Positions 1 through 15,200 of a stretch of 64,000 bases of DNA are shown here, piece by piece. Position 1 is the stretch's first letter. Every line of letters starts with the position of its first letter. Below the pieces are notes generated by a model. The model saw only the letters and a program-made list of their open reading frames with translations. It did not search any database and was not told the origin of the DNA. The stretch covers positions 124,001 through 188,000 of the forward strand of contig JAHQIW010004438.1 of assembly GCA_019055375.1 (NCBI GenBank), read 5' to 3'. The position numbers were made by a program, and so were the translations under genes. The stretch comes from Parelaphostrongylus tenuis. Its lineage: Eukaryota; Nematoda; Chromadorea; Rhabditida; Metastrongylidae.

Positions 1-52
1 TCATCCTGATCGTCTTAAACTGCTGAAGTTACCCTTTCTCCTTCAAACTCAC

Positions 53-210
53 ATCTTATCCTCTTTTTCTTGATCTTTGCTTTCAATTGATTGGTGACGT
101 TCACCGTGAACCCACAACTCGGATTTCTCTGTGAGGTTTTTCAGAATGAACAGGTCACGATCGACTAGACGATAATTCTCCACATCATCAGATGACACCA
201 ACAGTTGTAC
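53..210 (-). CDS. itr-1: itr-1 exon, last one inside the window
   Basis: [20 protein letters not shown] and [10 protein letters not shown] match [20 protein letters not shown]...VEKSELWVYK of the regulatory domain. A charged linker rich in Lys and Glu follows. Acceptor TTCTTCAG, donor AT|GTGAGT in phase 2, so the gene continues beyond position 1. Confidence 0.95.
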
Positions 211-3200
211 CTGAAGAAACGAAATGGAAACGATTTTGCGTAGATGAAACAAGAGATTGACGGACCTATGTCTCATCATCCAGCTCAGGTTAAAATTTCA
301 CCTCTCTTCGACGATTTTACGTTCACTTTGACATAACCTTTTTCTTCGAAACTCTATTCTATGTTCAAACTCATACACTCTGTTATCTATCATTCATTTT
401 CAGTCTCTCTTGTTCACTTGACTCTTTCGCATGTCCGAAAAATTTTACTTTCTAATCTCCATCTTGCTTTTCTATATTTCTTGTGACAAAAAATTTAAAT
501 TTGTCGCCTGTGACAGTTTACTTAGTTTTAAGAATGTTTGGGGAATATGAAATGCAAAAATCAGGAAGATTTTGTTTTATGCTAGAAGATGTGACCTGCT
601 TCAAATCCTCAAGAAGTTCTTGATATTGTGTGAAATGCCGAAACAACACTTTCAAGGCGATGCTCGTTAGTGGCGGATAGTTGGACATCGTCATCTGAAG
701 TTAGTTTGATTATGCATCGTTGAAATTCTCCGGAAAAGAGGATTATAATGACAAAAGAGAAGTTACGCCGTCAATCTTCTCTAACAATTCCAAAGTCGCT
801 CTTAGAGCAAGTCCTCTATCGTCTTAGAAAACTATTCAAAAAAAAACATTCGATTTGGCTAGAGATCTTTTTGTCTTTGCTAAGATGCAATTCTTGCCCC
901 GGTATTCTAAATTTAGCATAAGATTTACTGGAGAATTACAGAACAGTTTGCGATACTGGAGCTCCTTTTCCACTGAACTCCGGTCTATTCATAAAAAGTC
1001 TTTTGGTAGAGATTAGCTAATCGCATTATTTGCTTTAATGGAGATCAAGTGGCAAGATACAGCATTTATCTACCTCTGCGATGTTTGATGAATTTTATAG
1101 CATGGGGCTTAGCTCGGAATTGAACGACAATGTGAGATTTATCCTTTTTTCTTATCCAAACTACAGTGATAATACCTGCATAATAATAGCCAATAATAAC
1201 TGCCCGTCACTACAATCAAGATGAAGTTCATGGCCGGATTTGGATTGGTAGATAGTCTCGTAGAGTTGATGTGCCATTCGCTCATTGATGTCTGAATAAA
1301 AATTAGTCACACGACCACTAATTGTATACATATAGGACGTAAAACTACTCTCATGTAAAATCACATACTTGCTGTATGAGTCAAAACACCGTTTTCATCA
1401 CATGGAAAATTTTCCTTGAACCATGATAGTGCCATCGTGATACGGTAATCACGGCGTACATCCATTACGAACTAAAACGACATGCCTTCTCGGAAAATCC
1501 GTATTTATTTCCCAGCTGTATACATTACGTGTGTCTATGTGTGCGTGTGTGTGCGATGTATGTATGTATGTACGCGTAGCGTTAGTGCTTAGAAGTGACC
1601 TGCGCTCACAGTTATCGCTGGTTTAGTCTTGCACATCGAGTCAATCAGATCCTCTAATGGTATGTTGGTAAATTAATACCAGACCTGCCAAGAGTCCTGA
1701 CCTGATACTGTGGAAACTTCGTAACCCATTTTAAAACACAAAATGCGCTCAGTAACCTTTACGATGCTGAGGATGGGGTCGAATGCATAGAGCATAAAGA
1801 ATCAGAAATTGCGCAACGCTTACCTTACACATTTCATTGCTATCAGTTATCATGCTGTAATATTGAAAACTCTAAATAAGACGAAGGATTATGTAAAAGT
1901 ATAGAAGTATGGGTGTATTCGGAGTTACTAATTCCTAGCACACCATATATTATATATGTGTGCATGTACATACAAATATGTGTATGTATATATGCATACT
2001 TGCGTATCTATGCATATATATGCACGTGTATATAGATATATTTATGTATTTGCACATATATAAGTGTATATACATACATTTTGGGCTATTCTGTAAATTT
2101 TTCGTACTATTGGTTATTTGAGATTATTGCTAGTTGAAATCGGCTTATTGACTAAAAACTGTGGTATGTTGGAGAATGTTCCAGTAGGCACCTAGACACG
2201 GCCGTAGCACCATCGCTCGCCATCTGAATGAAATGGGCTACCGAAAGTGATGCCTCGATGGACACCTCGCCCTTCGACCGGCTACGACCGCTATGCACGT
2301 GTGACCATCTGCAAAAAATTTTCACTGCAACTTCATAAGAAGAACTTTATCAGGTTGATCATCATTGGAAGTGAGTTCTAGGGCTACTACGATAACAACA
2401 TGCGCCACCCCTACTGGCCGCTTCGAGGCAAAGATCCGCCAGCCCAACCAAAGCCTAAATTCCATGCTCAGAAAACAATGTCCTTGATTTTCTTGAATTT
2501 GCAGGGTATACCCTTTTATGAAGTGTTCGAATACGAGCACACAATTAATCCCGACGTATAGGGAACAACTCCGGAAGTTGGTCGCACAGTGCAAGAGAAG
2601 CGTCCAAAACGTCTCGATGTCGCCTTTTTCCAAGTAACGCTCGACCTCACATTGCAAAGTCGACTTGCCACATTTTAGAGTAATTGAGAAGAACCACAAT
2701 TTATCTATAGCTTCGATATTGCACCATTAGATTGTCATCTCTTCCGCGCTTTGAAGCAGCATCTGCGGAAGAAAAAGTTTGAAGACTAAAACCAGCCGAA
2801 AAGTGACCTCACCGAATTTCTTGATCGCCAGCCTCATTCTTTTTGGGAGAAAGGCTTACCTTCATAATTCGGCATTGAGCCATATTTTGTTTTTTCCAGC
2901 AAATGATTATTTCGTATCACTTATCATGATGGTGACTATATTGTTGAATGACTGATTTCTTTAAATTAATAATAATCGAATAACAAAAGTGCCGAAATTT
3001 GAAGAAACTTCAGGACAACTTAATATTCGACCCCATTAGTACTCGAATAAGGGTGGCTGAATGATTCTATCGTATTTACCTTAGGCTAGTTCAAAGGAAA
3101 GACGAGCTGTTTCGTTTGGTGATGTGAGAAAAAGTGAATCAAATAGGCAATTCTCCTTCTTACTTGAAGGATCTCAGCAACAGTAAGCTTCGTCTTCACT

Positions 3201-6200
3201 AGCAGTTGCCGACTTTCTTTAGCTTGTCCACTGTCCTCAATATTGTTCTTCTCGGAGTTTCCCATAATCGATCCATTGCATAAATTCGATCCGGTACCTA
3301 TCATCGATTGTGTAACACGATGTATCATTGACATTCCTTGTGATACAGTAGGAGCTGAAAAAAAATTTCTGTCACTGATTACATTTCCTATTGATTTCGC
3401 CTCAGTTACAGAACTTACTCACCAGGATGTGGGCTATAGGGGCTATTATCAACGATATTCAGCAAATTCTCAGTTAGCGTGAGCAAGTTGTCAAACATGT
3501 AGTAGCCAAACTGAGCCAGGGCTTTCGCCAGAGTTACCATCTTTAATTATGACAAATTTAGACATATCAAGGAAAATATGGACAAATTCTCATTTTCCTG
3601 CTCTCAAAGATACACTTTCCGGATGAATCCCTGCAAACATAAAGTGATTTTCAACTGCGTACGTATATTATCCTTCATCGTGCCGCTAGTCCACTGATCC
3701 AACGAAAAAGCTTTAGCGTTTTTTTTTCTGATGGCAAGTTAGACCAGATTTTGCGTTACACACCACACCCGATTAATTCATTGCCGTTCTTGTCCTAATA
3801 TATTCATTATCTCAAGAAAAAAGTTTGAATTTTCAACTTGTTCAGTCCTAAGTGGCACATATAAGCACCACCGTTCGCCACGTCGTGTGCTGTACCACAG
3901 AAGAGACCTCTACAAAGGTTTATCTAGTATAAAGAACTTCGATGACTCGAAAGTCACTTATATTTTAGCGAAAAAACAACATCGTTGCAAAGGGGAACAT
4001 ATTTCCAACTCTCGCAGAACCGTCTGTCGCCTTTATAATCTTCGATTCTGCAATAATTCGATAGCCTTAGGGAAACCGATCTCGAAACCGAGCTTGGTTT
4101 TGCAATACGACCTTCATGCTATGTTTTTCTAACGAAAAATGTTAACGTTTTGCTTTTTGCCGTGCGTCGTTTCAACTTTACGGCGCAGTTTTTCGTATTA
4201 TATAGCGAGATTTTGATACTAACACCTTCGTTGCTTGAAAAATAGACTACCAATGGAGGGACTAAGGTAAAGGAACTTCTGTGAAGAAGACGCCCAATTT
4301 TCTAAAAACTTTCACTTTTGATCACGAATTATATGGAAGGCAGTCACATTGTGTGGATTATACTTGTATTTCCCTGGTTTTTTTTCCGGAAAGGAGATTT
4401 TCACTAGACTATTATTACTAATTTATTAGCTTAAAAACTGGAAAGTTGCGAAGTGAACCTGGTTTGTGGGTAGCCTTTATAGTATGTTTTGGTAATGGAA
4501 AGAAAGACAACGTCTCACTTTCGTAGTGTGCCGCTTTAATTTTACAAAGCTCTTTTGATTGTGACATGACAAAATTATCCTGTGAAGCAAAATTTGACGT
4601 TAAAAAATTGATGACCATTGAATAAACTCATAAAACTGAGGAGTACGTAAGATAGCGCGCATAGCCAGTGGCAAAGGTTATAGTGATAAATAATGTTTAT
4701 GACTTTATAGCACCAACTCTTGATGTAGACTAATCTTGAAAGACTACTGAGTCTTATCGATGAAATGGTATTACACTGCAATGCGCAGTATCATTCTTGA
4801 CAAAAAATTACTCAAATTTGTAATCATTATTTGAGCCAACATGTCATGCGGTCTGTTAAATAAGCTGATTTATAGAGCCCGATACACGTGTTTCAACCTT
4901 GACAGTCTCATCAGTCCGTTTAATTCTCCATAATTGTAGTTGTCTTTGTATGTTTCAACCAAAAAATAGCCTTATTAAAGTCTCTTCTATCATTTTCAGC
5001 CATTTACCGACGCCTAAATTCTCTTCAGTGGAGATAGGAAGCCAAATTCAATCAGAAAACCACCACACTGTCATTATAACAGGCTGCGCTCGCCGCGCGA
5101 TCTCGGCTCTTGCCACGTATAAAATTGTCGAGAAGAGTAAGATAACGGATGTAGAAAAAAGCGCGCATTGAGCACTGGTTATGGGTACCATGCAAAATAC
5201 GAGTGGTCTCTGGTTTAGAGAATCGTCCCACGTTCACTAAGCCTTTAGCTCTTCCAGGATCGGCAGACTGATACTAGACTTGTCTACGAGTCTAGAAATG
5301 CTAAACTGATGCATCAATTATCGTGAACATTGTAAAGGCCGAATATGCATTCAGGCGTCTATAATAATGCTCAATCAAGGCGAATGAATGTGGTATTCTT
5401 CACAAATTGATCAACGGCGACAGCTTATAGAAATGGACGAGCACAAATTAACAGCAACCCACCTCATATGTCAGCTTATTTTTAGCGACACTTCCTGCAT
5501 CATTCTTCAATATGGGTTGTGATGGACAACTGCGACGAAGCGAGTTCAGATAATTTTCTACCGTATTCAAAACCTGAAAAGCCTGGCATTAGTGATTATA
5601 TGGTATTTCACACTAAACACGGTGTTATCATCAGCTTCCGAAAAATAGCAAATCTTTAAATTTGCACAACCAGCTGAAGTGCAGCGATAGCACTTCTTCT
5701 CAGTTCTACTGAATTTGGGGAGATAACGCATCAAATAGTGGTGGATGTTATCATGAAGCAAGGTAGGGTCCTTACCCCCAAGAGACTCCTGTATGTCTAT
5801 ATAGGGACCGCTTAGCTCGGCTATTAACATGATCGCAAAGAGAATTGTTTTCATGAACAGTCTATGGCACCTATAAGGAGGACGACACCCTCATGAAGAG
5901 TTTTTGTGTTACAAGAAATATTGGAAAATTCCATTGTAATAATCAGTGCTGAATGTTCTTAATATGACAGTTTTGCAAAAGAAAGCTAAGAACATACATC
6001 AGTTGCGAACTGATCGCCGACGCGGGCACGACCACCATCACTGTAACCTTCCAGCGACGTGATTTTATAACTGAAACTGATTTTTAGCTTCCTCCTTCAC
6101 TAATCTTTATGAAAAACTTCCGCTTTGCTAAGAAGATAACTTACGATTGTAATTTGACCTCGACAGGAATATCATTCCATAGTCGGGCATGTCTGATGGC

Positions 6201-9200
6201 ACTCAGTGGACTTCCACGAACGACGTGCAAATGCAACATGAGACGAACGAACGACGCCCGAACTTCACACGGAAGTCGACCATCGGACATGCATCTGAAA
6301 AAGGGTTAAATAACATATTTTAAAAGATAAAAGAATTATTTGATGTTCAAAAACGCACTTAAGAACCAATTCAGCAGGTAATTGATGTGAGATATTCAAC
6401 AGTTTACGCTCCGGTGGTGGATCTATTGCCAAATATTGCTGCTCCTGACACATCTGAGCCAACAAATCTAGCTGATGCCTATAATACAATGAACGCTTCA
6501 AAATTTCTAGTGAATTTCTCAAACGTTTCTCATGGAGGTAACAATATCTATTTGGCGATAATTGTATTATAACGGACAACGCAAGTGGTAAACACTCGCT
6601 TCATAGCACTATTGCATCCATCCATTTTTATAGTGAAACAAACAATCACAAAAACGTAAATGAATTTATCGAAAACGATCAAATTTTTGAGTTCGCTTGA
6701 GTTACTGAGTTATCACGAAGTTATCCTTAATGCTTGATACCGTAAATTTTCTATATGATATAATGGAGAGCTTATGCAGAATAATGAAACCGGTGAGCGT
6801 TAATAATTTTTAAGGAAGACGCCGTGAATTGGACTCCATTCGCGATCTAGTACAGATGACTATGTAAGTGTTTAGCCTGTAAAATGACCTCAAGTCGTCT
6901 CTCTTGTCCTTCTGGACTAGTCTGGCGCTAATCCTATACCTCTGAAGAATGAGGGAGGAGTTGTTAGCATAAGGCACGGGACTGAACCAACGCCACAATG
7001 GCAGCTGCAGAGAATCTCTAACATGATTGTGAAACAAAAAAGTTGGTGTCTGGATTGGGCGTTGTATGAATATCAATAAAAGTGCCTTACTAAGCCATCT
7101 TATACTACGCTCAGAGATTCTTCCACTTTTTTATTTGAAAAATCCATAATTGTGATGAACTGAATCTGAATACTGCCACTTAGTGGGAAATTTTTTGCGG
7201 ATCAAAATTAGTGCACCTATTTTCAACGGAATCAGACTTCTGTAAAGAAGACTAAAACATTCTATATACCGAAAAGCCCTCAGGATTGATGCAATTACGA
7301 AATAAAAAGGAAAAAAGTGTCATTACATGCGATCGCCTTCTTCTGGAGAAACAATGCTAATTGCTCGTCCTCCATGGGACGACTCAACTGGTTGCAGTAA
7401 CAGTTTTTGCTCTAGAAAGAGAATAGTCGGAAGACTGCATGTTTCTCTGCGATCATCTGACACGACTGTAAGTGTATCTGATAAAAGTCGAAGAGGGAGG
7501 CAGGGTAGAGCAGTGGCTAGTGAAGCAGTGCACCAGGAAGCAAGGCGCTGGTCCGATCCTCTTCTGCAACACCCTATGCATTAATTAACGGGTATCACCT
7601 AAACTCGGTAGCCTCCAAGATTGCAATTAATCAGAATCTACGACACTCATAAAGATGAAATCGCAGCCAAGAACCGAAGAAACAAGCAAACTATTCGAAG
7701 TTGTGAAGAGTACGGTGAAACAAATCAAATGCAGAAAAGGCTGGGATTTACACAGTGAACTGCGATAACGAGTCGCTGAGAAAAATGTCAGAGAGCATCG
7801 AAATGTTGATTGGAAACTTCTCATAAAACCGTGCTCATCCAGGATCTAATAAAATGAACAGCTCAAAAGTTCGACTTTCTACAAACCTCGGCATAATAAA
7901 TTGATATATATAAATCGAAGAAACTTTTCTTGATAAGCTGACGAGAGGTTGGTAAATTAGTCGTAGTAATTCGGTTAACGTTTCGTCGACCCGCCTTCTT
8001 CAGAACCTGGGCGTATGTAGTTTTAGTCTATTTAAATGATTCGGAGGATCATATTCAATGCTGCCTAGGTCAGGTTGAAAAATCAAACGAAGAAATGGCG
8101 CGAGATCTCGCGTGATGGTGACGTATTCGTCCTTCCAGTTCATTTCGAAGTTTTTGGCGTTTATCCAAAATGCCTCAATAGTTTTGCGGGTCGATGTTTG
8201 GATGGATGGATGTGTCAAACACATCCACGCGCAAGACTCTTGAGGCATTTTGGATAAACGCCAGAAACTTTGAAATAAACCGGAAGGACGAATGCGTCAC
8301 ATCACACGAGATCTCGCGCCTTTCTTCGTTTGATCTTTTAACCTGACCTGAACAGCATATAAATAAGATCCTCCGGATCATTCAAATAGACTAAAACTAC
8401 ATACGCCCAGGTTCTGAAGAAGGCGGGTCGCCGAAACGTCTGCCGAATTACTACGACTAATTTGCCAACCTCGCTTCAGCTCATCAAGATAAGTTTTCTC
8501 GATTTTTTTAGATCTATGAACAGACAAGTGACAACGAATTGTCAGGCTGCAGGCGAGGAGATATGAACTCGACGGATAACTTTTGAGGTAAAGAATAAAA
8601 GACGACTGAACGAAGTGAAAAAGTGCTGGTACCTAATTATCATACAAGGAAAGAGCACTCAGGTGTATAAATGGATACAAAAGAACGGGCACATTCCTAT
8701 AAAATGTTTTTTTTGTTACTATTTCCTATCTCACCAGGATTTTTTCCAAAACACATCAAATATTGAACCAATTTTTCAAGCAAAATTTTCTCACTTAGAA
8801 ACTTAGTATTTCTTTTGGAGGCGAGGTTAATGCCTCAAGATGTTGAGTGTGCAAAATGGAGTACTCGCCTATAGTAGTCAAGAAATTCGGCATCTTTTAT
8901 GTTTTCCTTTGCGGTCTCGGCTAACTCTACCAGACTCCGAAGTTGGTGATCTATCCAACCAATATGTACCTCATCATTAATCTAAACATTAACATTTAGT
9001 GCACATTTTGAAATCGACTATTTTTTAACCGCGTTACAGTTATCGATTCTTTTAGATGAACCAATCAAGATCTCACTGAAATTTCAAAATGCTGTCCCTA
9101 GTTTGATTCTATAGAGAACTGCAAACATATCAAAAATGGTTGATAAGGCAGAGAGAAAGAAAGAGAAAAAAGAAAAAAGTTTGTGAAACATTATTGGATA

Positions 9201-12200
9201 AAAGTGATAATTAAAAATTGTAGACAAACAGCTGAGAGGTGAGTGATGAAAAGGAGAATAACCTGAAAAAAAATATGGATGGAATCTTCACAACTGACCA
9301 TCTTCGTCTCCATTAGGATATCACGATGTCTTTCGCTAAGCACCGAGTTACATATTAACTCTTGTACTTTCTTATTCGCTTCACCACGACATACACAAAG
9401 ATCGGCCAGGTAGTCGAGAAATCTGCAATTCCAGACATTTACGATCCACAAGATTTTGACAAGCCGTAATCCGAAGAGTCACTGTGAAGCGTTTTGTTCG
9501 TAGAAATACCAATCAGGCTCTTATTTTCCGCAGGCTAACACCTTAATCCTTGTTTTATTGACTTGGAGCAGTACCTAATTCTTCTTACCGCCAAACTTTC
9601 ACTATGGAAACTCATGCAATATCAAAAGCTACAAAAAGTTTGGGGTCGATTGGCGTAAGACTTTTTATGATCCACAGTTATCGGTCGCTCGCATAATGTG
9701 AACTGTTTTCTACTAAAGTTGCAAAAACTGCCGAAATTGATCGATAACTATGAAATTTATTGAAATTACAGTCATACACAAACACCAAACGACATCATGT
9801 TTACTTACCGCTAAATACAAACGATGAAAACGAAAAAGGAATGCCTGAAAGGAATGAAAATATCATAGGATTTGATGGACGATGCTCATCATCATCATGA
9901 TCATCATCGATTGTCAAAATAAGCCATGCCTTAGTATTATAAATAATGCTCTATCTTGCACAGACATTCACTCACAATAAACTACTTACTTTCCTTGGCG
10001 GTTATTACGGACAAGTTCGACGAAGCGTTCCACATGTGGAGTTTTTACATATTTTTCTAACAGCTTCGGATTATTATGCAAAACGGCCGTCATTGTATCT
10101 TCGGCAAGCAGATCATAGCCAATTTGCTCCTAAATAATAAAATACTTAAGAAAAATTGTAAGAATGTCTTGTAGTTATTTTTGAGCCATGGAGAATGCAA
10201 CGAAACTTTATCGAGCACTCATGGACCCACCTGAATCTGACCAAATTTCTCCGCTAGAAACTCTTGATTCTTACGGTAGCTTACTTGGGAATACCTAAAC
10301 GTCGTTAATCCAAACTTAACTCGTCACAAACTTATAAATGCGATAACTGCTATGGTTTTCCAACCTTAATAAACTATAACATAGTTGGAACATCGTCTTG
10401 AACACTTCGTTGCGTCCTTCGCTGAGATCAGATAGCGAACTAAGGAGAGGGGCCATTTCTGTGACACCTTGTCGAGGTATGAAAGGGGCTTTTAGAAGTT
10501 GGAAAACCTGAATAATAATCACAGTGGCTGAGATGTTTTGAAAATTGGCCAGTTATTTATTACAGAGAACCGTGACTAATTGATCAACTGATTACTGGAG
10601 CTTTCAGCCTACGAATGGACTATTACATACGTTTGCGAAGGATAAAAAGAAGAATAAAAGAAGGAAAAGTGTTAGAAACCACTGAAGTGCTGACCTGGTC
10701 AAGGACTTCCTGCTCTCTTAGTAACTTTTGACGATCACGTGAAGGTGTAAAATCATTGATTTGTAGTGGATTAATCATATGATTTTTGGTGTCCGTCACA
10801 AAGTAGATGCATTCAGTAAGTAGTTGGATATTGACACTGAAATATTACTTGTACCTGAATAGAATAAGATAATAAAAACAAAACTGAAACCTAACAAAAC
10901 CAAGAAAGTGTAGTGGATGAAATATAGAATCCATGGACAGATAGTTGATGTGAATAGATGAATGAGCGCATGACAGAATGAATGACTAAATCATAGTTGA
11001 TAGGGATTCTTGTGGATGTGCTGTGATGTGTACCACATGGCCTACGGATGTGTACTGCAACCACGTCGACCACAGACTAGGGTAATTAAACCTTTACAGA
11101 TAGGTTATACGAATATAAAAATAACAACACAACAACATCAGAGCACGCCTATAAACAATAGGATGGCAACGAAACTAATGTGCAAAGGCGATATAAAAAA
11201 TAAATAAGTGCATTTACAATAAATGGAATACCCCTTGAATGAATTGACGAAGTAGTGTAAGAAATAACTGAGACATCATACAATCGTCACTAACTGAGAA
11301 AATCAACAGTGAAGTGGATTCACAGAATGGTGCCAAAAGAACTGAGGTCACTAACTGTCAGCTATCTTTGAATAGTGTTTAAGAAAGAGGCAAAAATGGC
11401 AGATTCAAGATTGATATCAAGATTCATTGCGGATTTGGGAAAGTACGGGGAAGTTTTTTTTTGAAACCTTCTTCATAGCGTATATTAGATCTTTACGAAA
11501 TTAATGTCTGATTTTAACCTATATCTAAAGTGGCATAACACAGTTTCAAAAAAAATTTCAGCATTTGGAGCAAAAATCGTTGGACTCTATACTTTTTCCA
11601 GAAAAGAAACAATTTTATTGATAACGATTGTACAATATGCTGCACTTCTGTAAACGACAAAGTCGTCGGAGACTTTTGGCTTTAGCTTTGTTTCTGAAGC
11701 ATTTACAGTGACCTCAGAGAAGGTAAGAGGATATTAAGATGCTTGAAGAATTAACAGTTGGAAGGCGAAAGGTGTGGACAATGCTGAACGAAGCAGATTG
11801 TCGTAACACAGCCCCATTCAACAACTTCTGTATAGACATTGCACTTCAATGTTTAGAGTCGTTTGTATTGACGACATTTGATTTTGAATTCGAGAAAGTA
11901 TAACTGTTGAAATCCTTGGGGTGACATTGAATTCCAATCTACATAAGTTACTGGAAATAAACTTTATCTGTAACCAAATTATGAGTAGTGGAAGTGCCTT
12001 GAATGGTCTTGTAATGATATATAAAAGTATACATTACCAAATAAAAGTTGCTGCCAAAACCTCTGACAAGAAATTGAACTCATAGATACGATAGTAAATT
12101 CCGATCAACTTAAAAGAATAGTGAGGACTTAGTGACCAAGAGGAAAAATCATTTAAGTGATAGTCATCATATTCAAAACGGGATGAGGAATAGATCCGGA

Positions 12201-15200
12201 ATGAATGAATGAGCTATCAACCGTTTGAATGAATGAATGGAAGAAATGACGGACGAGTAAATGATGAGATGAATGAAGCGGCATAAATAAGTGAATGGTA
12301 TACATAAATGAACAGTAAGCCAAAAATAAACAAATTTCCGATCGATAATGATTAAATGGACCTACTTGATCGCCTCTTTCGTGACAGGTTCACCGCTTCC
12401 AATTTGACGTATGAAGTTTCGTAACGCTCTGCACGCATCATTGGCAAAATCTAAATCGCGAACCTGTAAGAAAGCTTGTGAGTACATACTCGAGACTTTC
12501 AAATTTCAAAAAATGCTCAGAAAAGTACCAAATATATAGGCAGCGAACTGAAGAGTAGCATCTATATATGAACTAACAGAGCTAAACTCCAACTTTCATT
12601 CTAAATTAAGCTTTTGAAGCTGAAAAGTAGGTGAAGGCAAAGGAAAAAATATTGATAGATGAAAAACTAAACTGTCTGGCTGGATATTCAAGCTTTCTAA
12701 ACCGTTTCTGAATGTCACTTGTGATTACACAATTAAACTATCGAAGGAATGGAGAGAAATACATGTTTTTAACGGAATTCTTCTGCTTCTCAAACATTGA
12801 ATGTTACAATCAAATAGAGTTAGTGAAGTTATTCATGCTAGAAATTCGACGAAAATTCAAAGCAACTTGTCAAAAGCTTAGAATAAGCAAGAACTAAGCA
12901 GTGAAATACGTCGCGTTGATAATTCCCTTAGGGAAGCATTGTGCACTTGAATCAATTTAAATAGTTATGGAAATAGTCCGCCTATACAAATAACGTGGAA
13001 TTTCAGCCACGTAACCAATCAGTGTTTTTATTCTCCGTGACAAATCTGCACTTTGTTGACTTCAAGAGAAATTAGGTCTTAGTTTGTTAAAGGCACTGAG
13101 TCGCCTCAATAAGTGTATATGTGTTACGTGGCGCTCCTAACCACTCCACTAGAGGCACTCAAAATGAAAACATTAAGAGAAAAAAAATTAGCAATTAAGT
13201 AATCCAAACGTCGCTATTTTAGACTCAAAAGATTGATTTATTGCTAACAAAACGGTTAGTTGATAAGCACTTTATTTGGTCCGTCATAACAGTGCTTTTT
13301 TTCTCTGTGCAGGTCCCAGTACTTCTACTTCAATTGGTTATTCGTCTTCTTCGTTAACGGCCTAGAATAGTGGTTGAGCGAGTGGGTCTCCTTGCATTCT
13401 CGAGGATAGTCTTCCTGTGGCGTTCCACAGGACGTTGTTGTTGACTGCCCCGAGGAAAGTGGGGGGTGGAGTTTGGCTCCATGCGCGCCGTACCACCATC
13501 GCAACCACTTGGCTACGGTGCACCAATTGCTAAAAGGATAAAGGATAAAGCTCTCGGCGTTGCTCAGTCCCTGAGGGATGCGCCATGCATTCGACTTCAA
13601 TTTTTAATTTCGTTTGAGGTGATTGAATGAAATCTGGCCTTTACAATGACTCGCGGTGGCCTTTCGCTGACCCGAGTCAGTGCTGCTTATCCTCCCAGAC
13701 AAGTCTGAGACCTGTCTGGTACCAATTTAGTGACCCCGGAGGGATGGATGGCTTGGTGAGTCATGAGCGCGAGATCGAACCATTGACCTCGCGTGCGACG
13801 CAGAGCACCTCTAACCACTGCGCCACATGCGCTCACCAATTGTTAAGCATTAGAAATATGACTAGTTAGCAATTTTTATTCTAACGTTTTCCTTTAGCAA
13901 GGAATGCAAAGAAAGTTTAGGTAGTGAAATGTGCATGGGAGGATGTGTGAACACGAAAAATTCGTACATCTGCCAATGTCCAGCAGACTATTAAATTCAA
14001 CCAGACGAAAGAACTTCTGTCGGTGAGGGTTTCGAACTTCATTTAGCAGTTAAATATTAAGTGCTATCAATGCAGAGAAAGTCTTCTAGGTATTTCTCTG
14101 TTATCTCGACTCTGCTTGTTAGTTGAAGAAAATCGTTTTCCTCCATCAGGGCATACAAAGATGTTTTTCAACAATGAATAATTGAAGTTCATTGAGTTTA
14201 CATAAAGCTCGCAAGATTTCAAACTAATTTCTTTACACCTAGTTTGGTTCACAAAAAGGTGTAGTTCAAAACGACAAACCTCATTCGGATGAACTGGCAA
14301 CAAAGCGAATGTCTCTTTGTCTACACGATTGTTAGCACAAATCACACGAACCCAACCTTTTTCGTTCTTACTGAAACATCAGAAGTATTAGAAATTCATT
14401 TCAAGTGCTATTATCTCATTATTATCAATTTCCAACACTAATGTGTTGCCAGCATTTTAGTACCAGTGGCTAATAAGAGAGGAGAAATATTCAAAAATCA
14501 CCAATACTATAGAATCTTGGCCAATTTTGTAACCCATAACGCCCGTTGCAATCACAGAATCCCATTGATTTTTGTTCGCTTTGGTAACCAATAATTAGCT
14601 AAGACGTGGCGAAATGTTTTCTTGATCATCTCAACATTTTCTGGCTCAAAATAGGAAAAGGCTTATGAAGGGCCTATGTAGCTTAACAATGGGTTCGAAG
14701 ATACATAAGTACCGTACTTACGTACACTATAGTGTATGTGACGCATTACAGGGTCATGCCGTTCTGTCGTTTCATGATACAAAAGCTGTATACTATAAAA
14801 GGTGCAGCACAGTTACATAGAAAATTGCTAAGAATTCTTCAAGCTCACAGTACTCTTCACATACAATCTCAAATAGTATGTTTAACGTACCTGCTGTAGT
14901 ATAAATTTTGTTTTTCATTTGCATTAGTCGCATGGACCCATGTGTTGGTTGTGTCATGTTGTAGACGAACATACGACTTACATGGCACGTCTTTATTCTA
15001 GAAAAATCGACACTATATCAAATAATCAGTGTAACGATGAGAATCCATACCTATCCATTTCAAGCAGTCTGAGAAACTTGAATTGAAGACAGTCATTTGT
15101 TCAAACTCTATGTTGATAATACCCGTTCAAAAGTAGAGCTAAGCAATGTCAGGTGCTCTCTTATTTTTTCACATTCTATCGGGTCATAAATTCTGCATAT

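Larger units (their letters stand above)
1472..3163 (-). other. itr-1 intron with low-complexity DNA and a mariner fossil
   Basis: Holds a GT/GTAT microsatellite near 1,536-1,572, a purine-pyrimidine alternating tract of TA, TG and CA steps at about 1,940-2,080, and the mariner fossil described separately. No other coding signal was seen. Confidence 0.7.
6479..8868 (-). other. itr-1 intron (GC-AG) with inverted-repeat element and SINE-like pieces
   Basis: A 2.4-kb intron. It holds the large hairpin element at 7.9-8.5 kb, a tRNA-like repeat near 7,500-7,620 (CAGTGGCTAG... GGTCCGATCC) and a B-box-like GGTTCAGTCCCGTGCC (minus strand) near 6,975. No itr-1 exon was found inside. Confidence 0.6.
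12464..14279 (-). other. itr-1 intron with two SINE insertions
   Basis: Contains one copy of each SINE-like family (13,289-13,525 and about 13,700-13,840). The rest is AT-rich with no supported coding sequence. Confidence 0.6.

Noticed and set aside
2322..2699. 125-codon minus-strand open frame
   Set aside because: It is the antisense of the mariner fossil on the plus strand.
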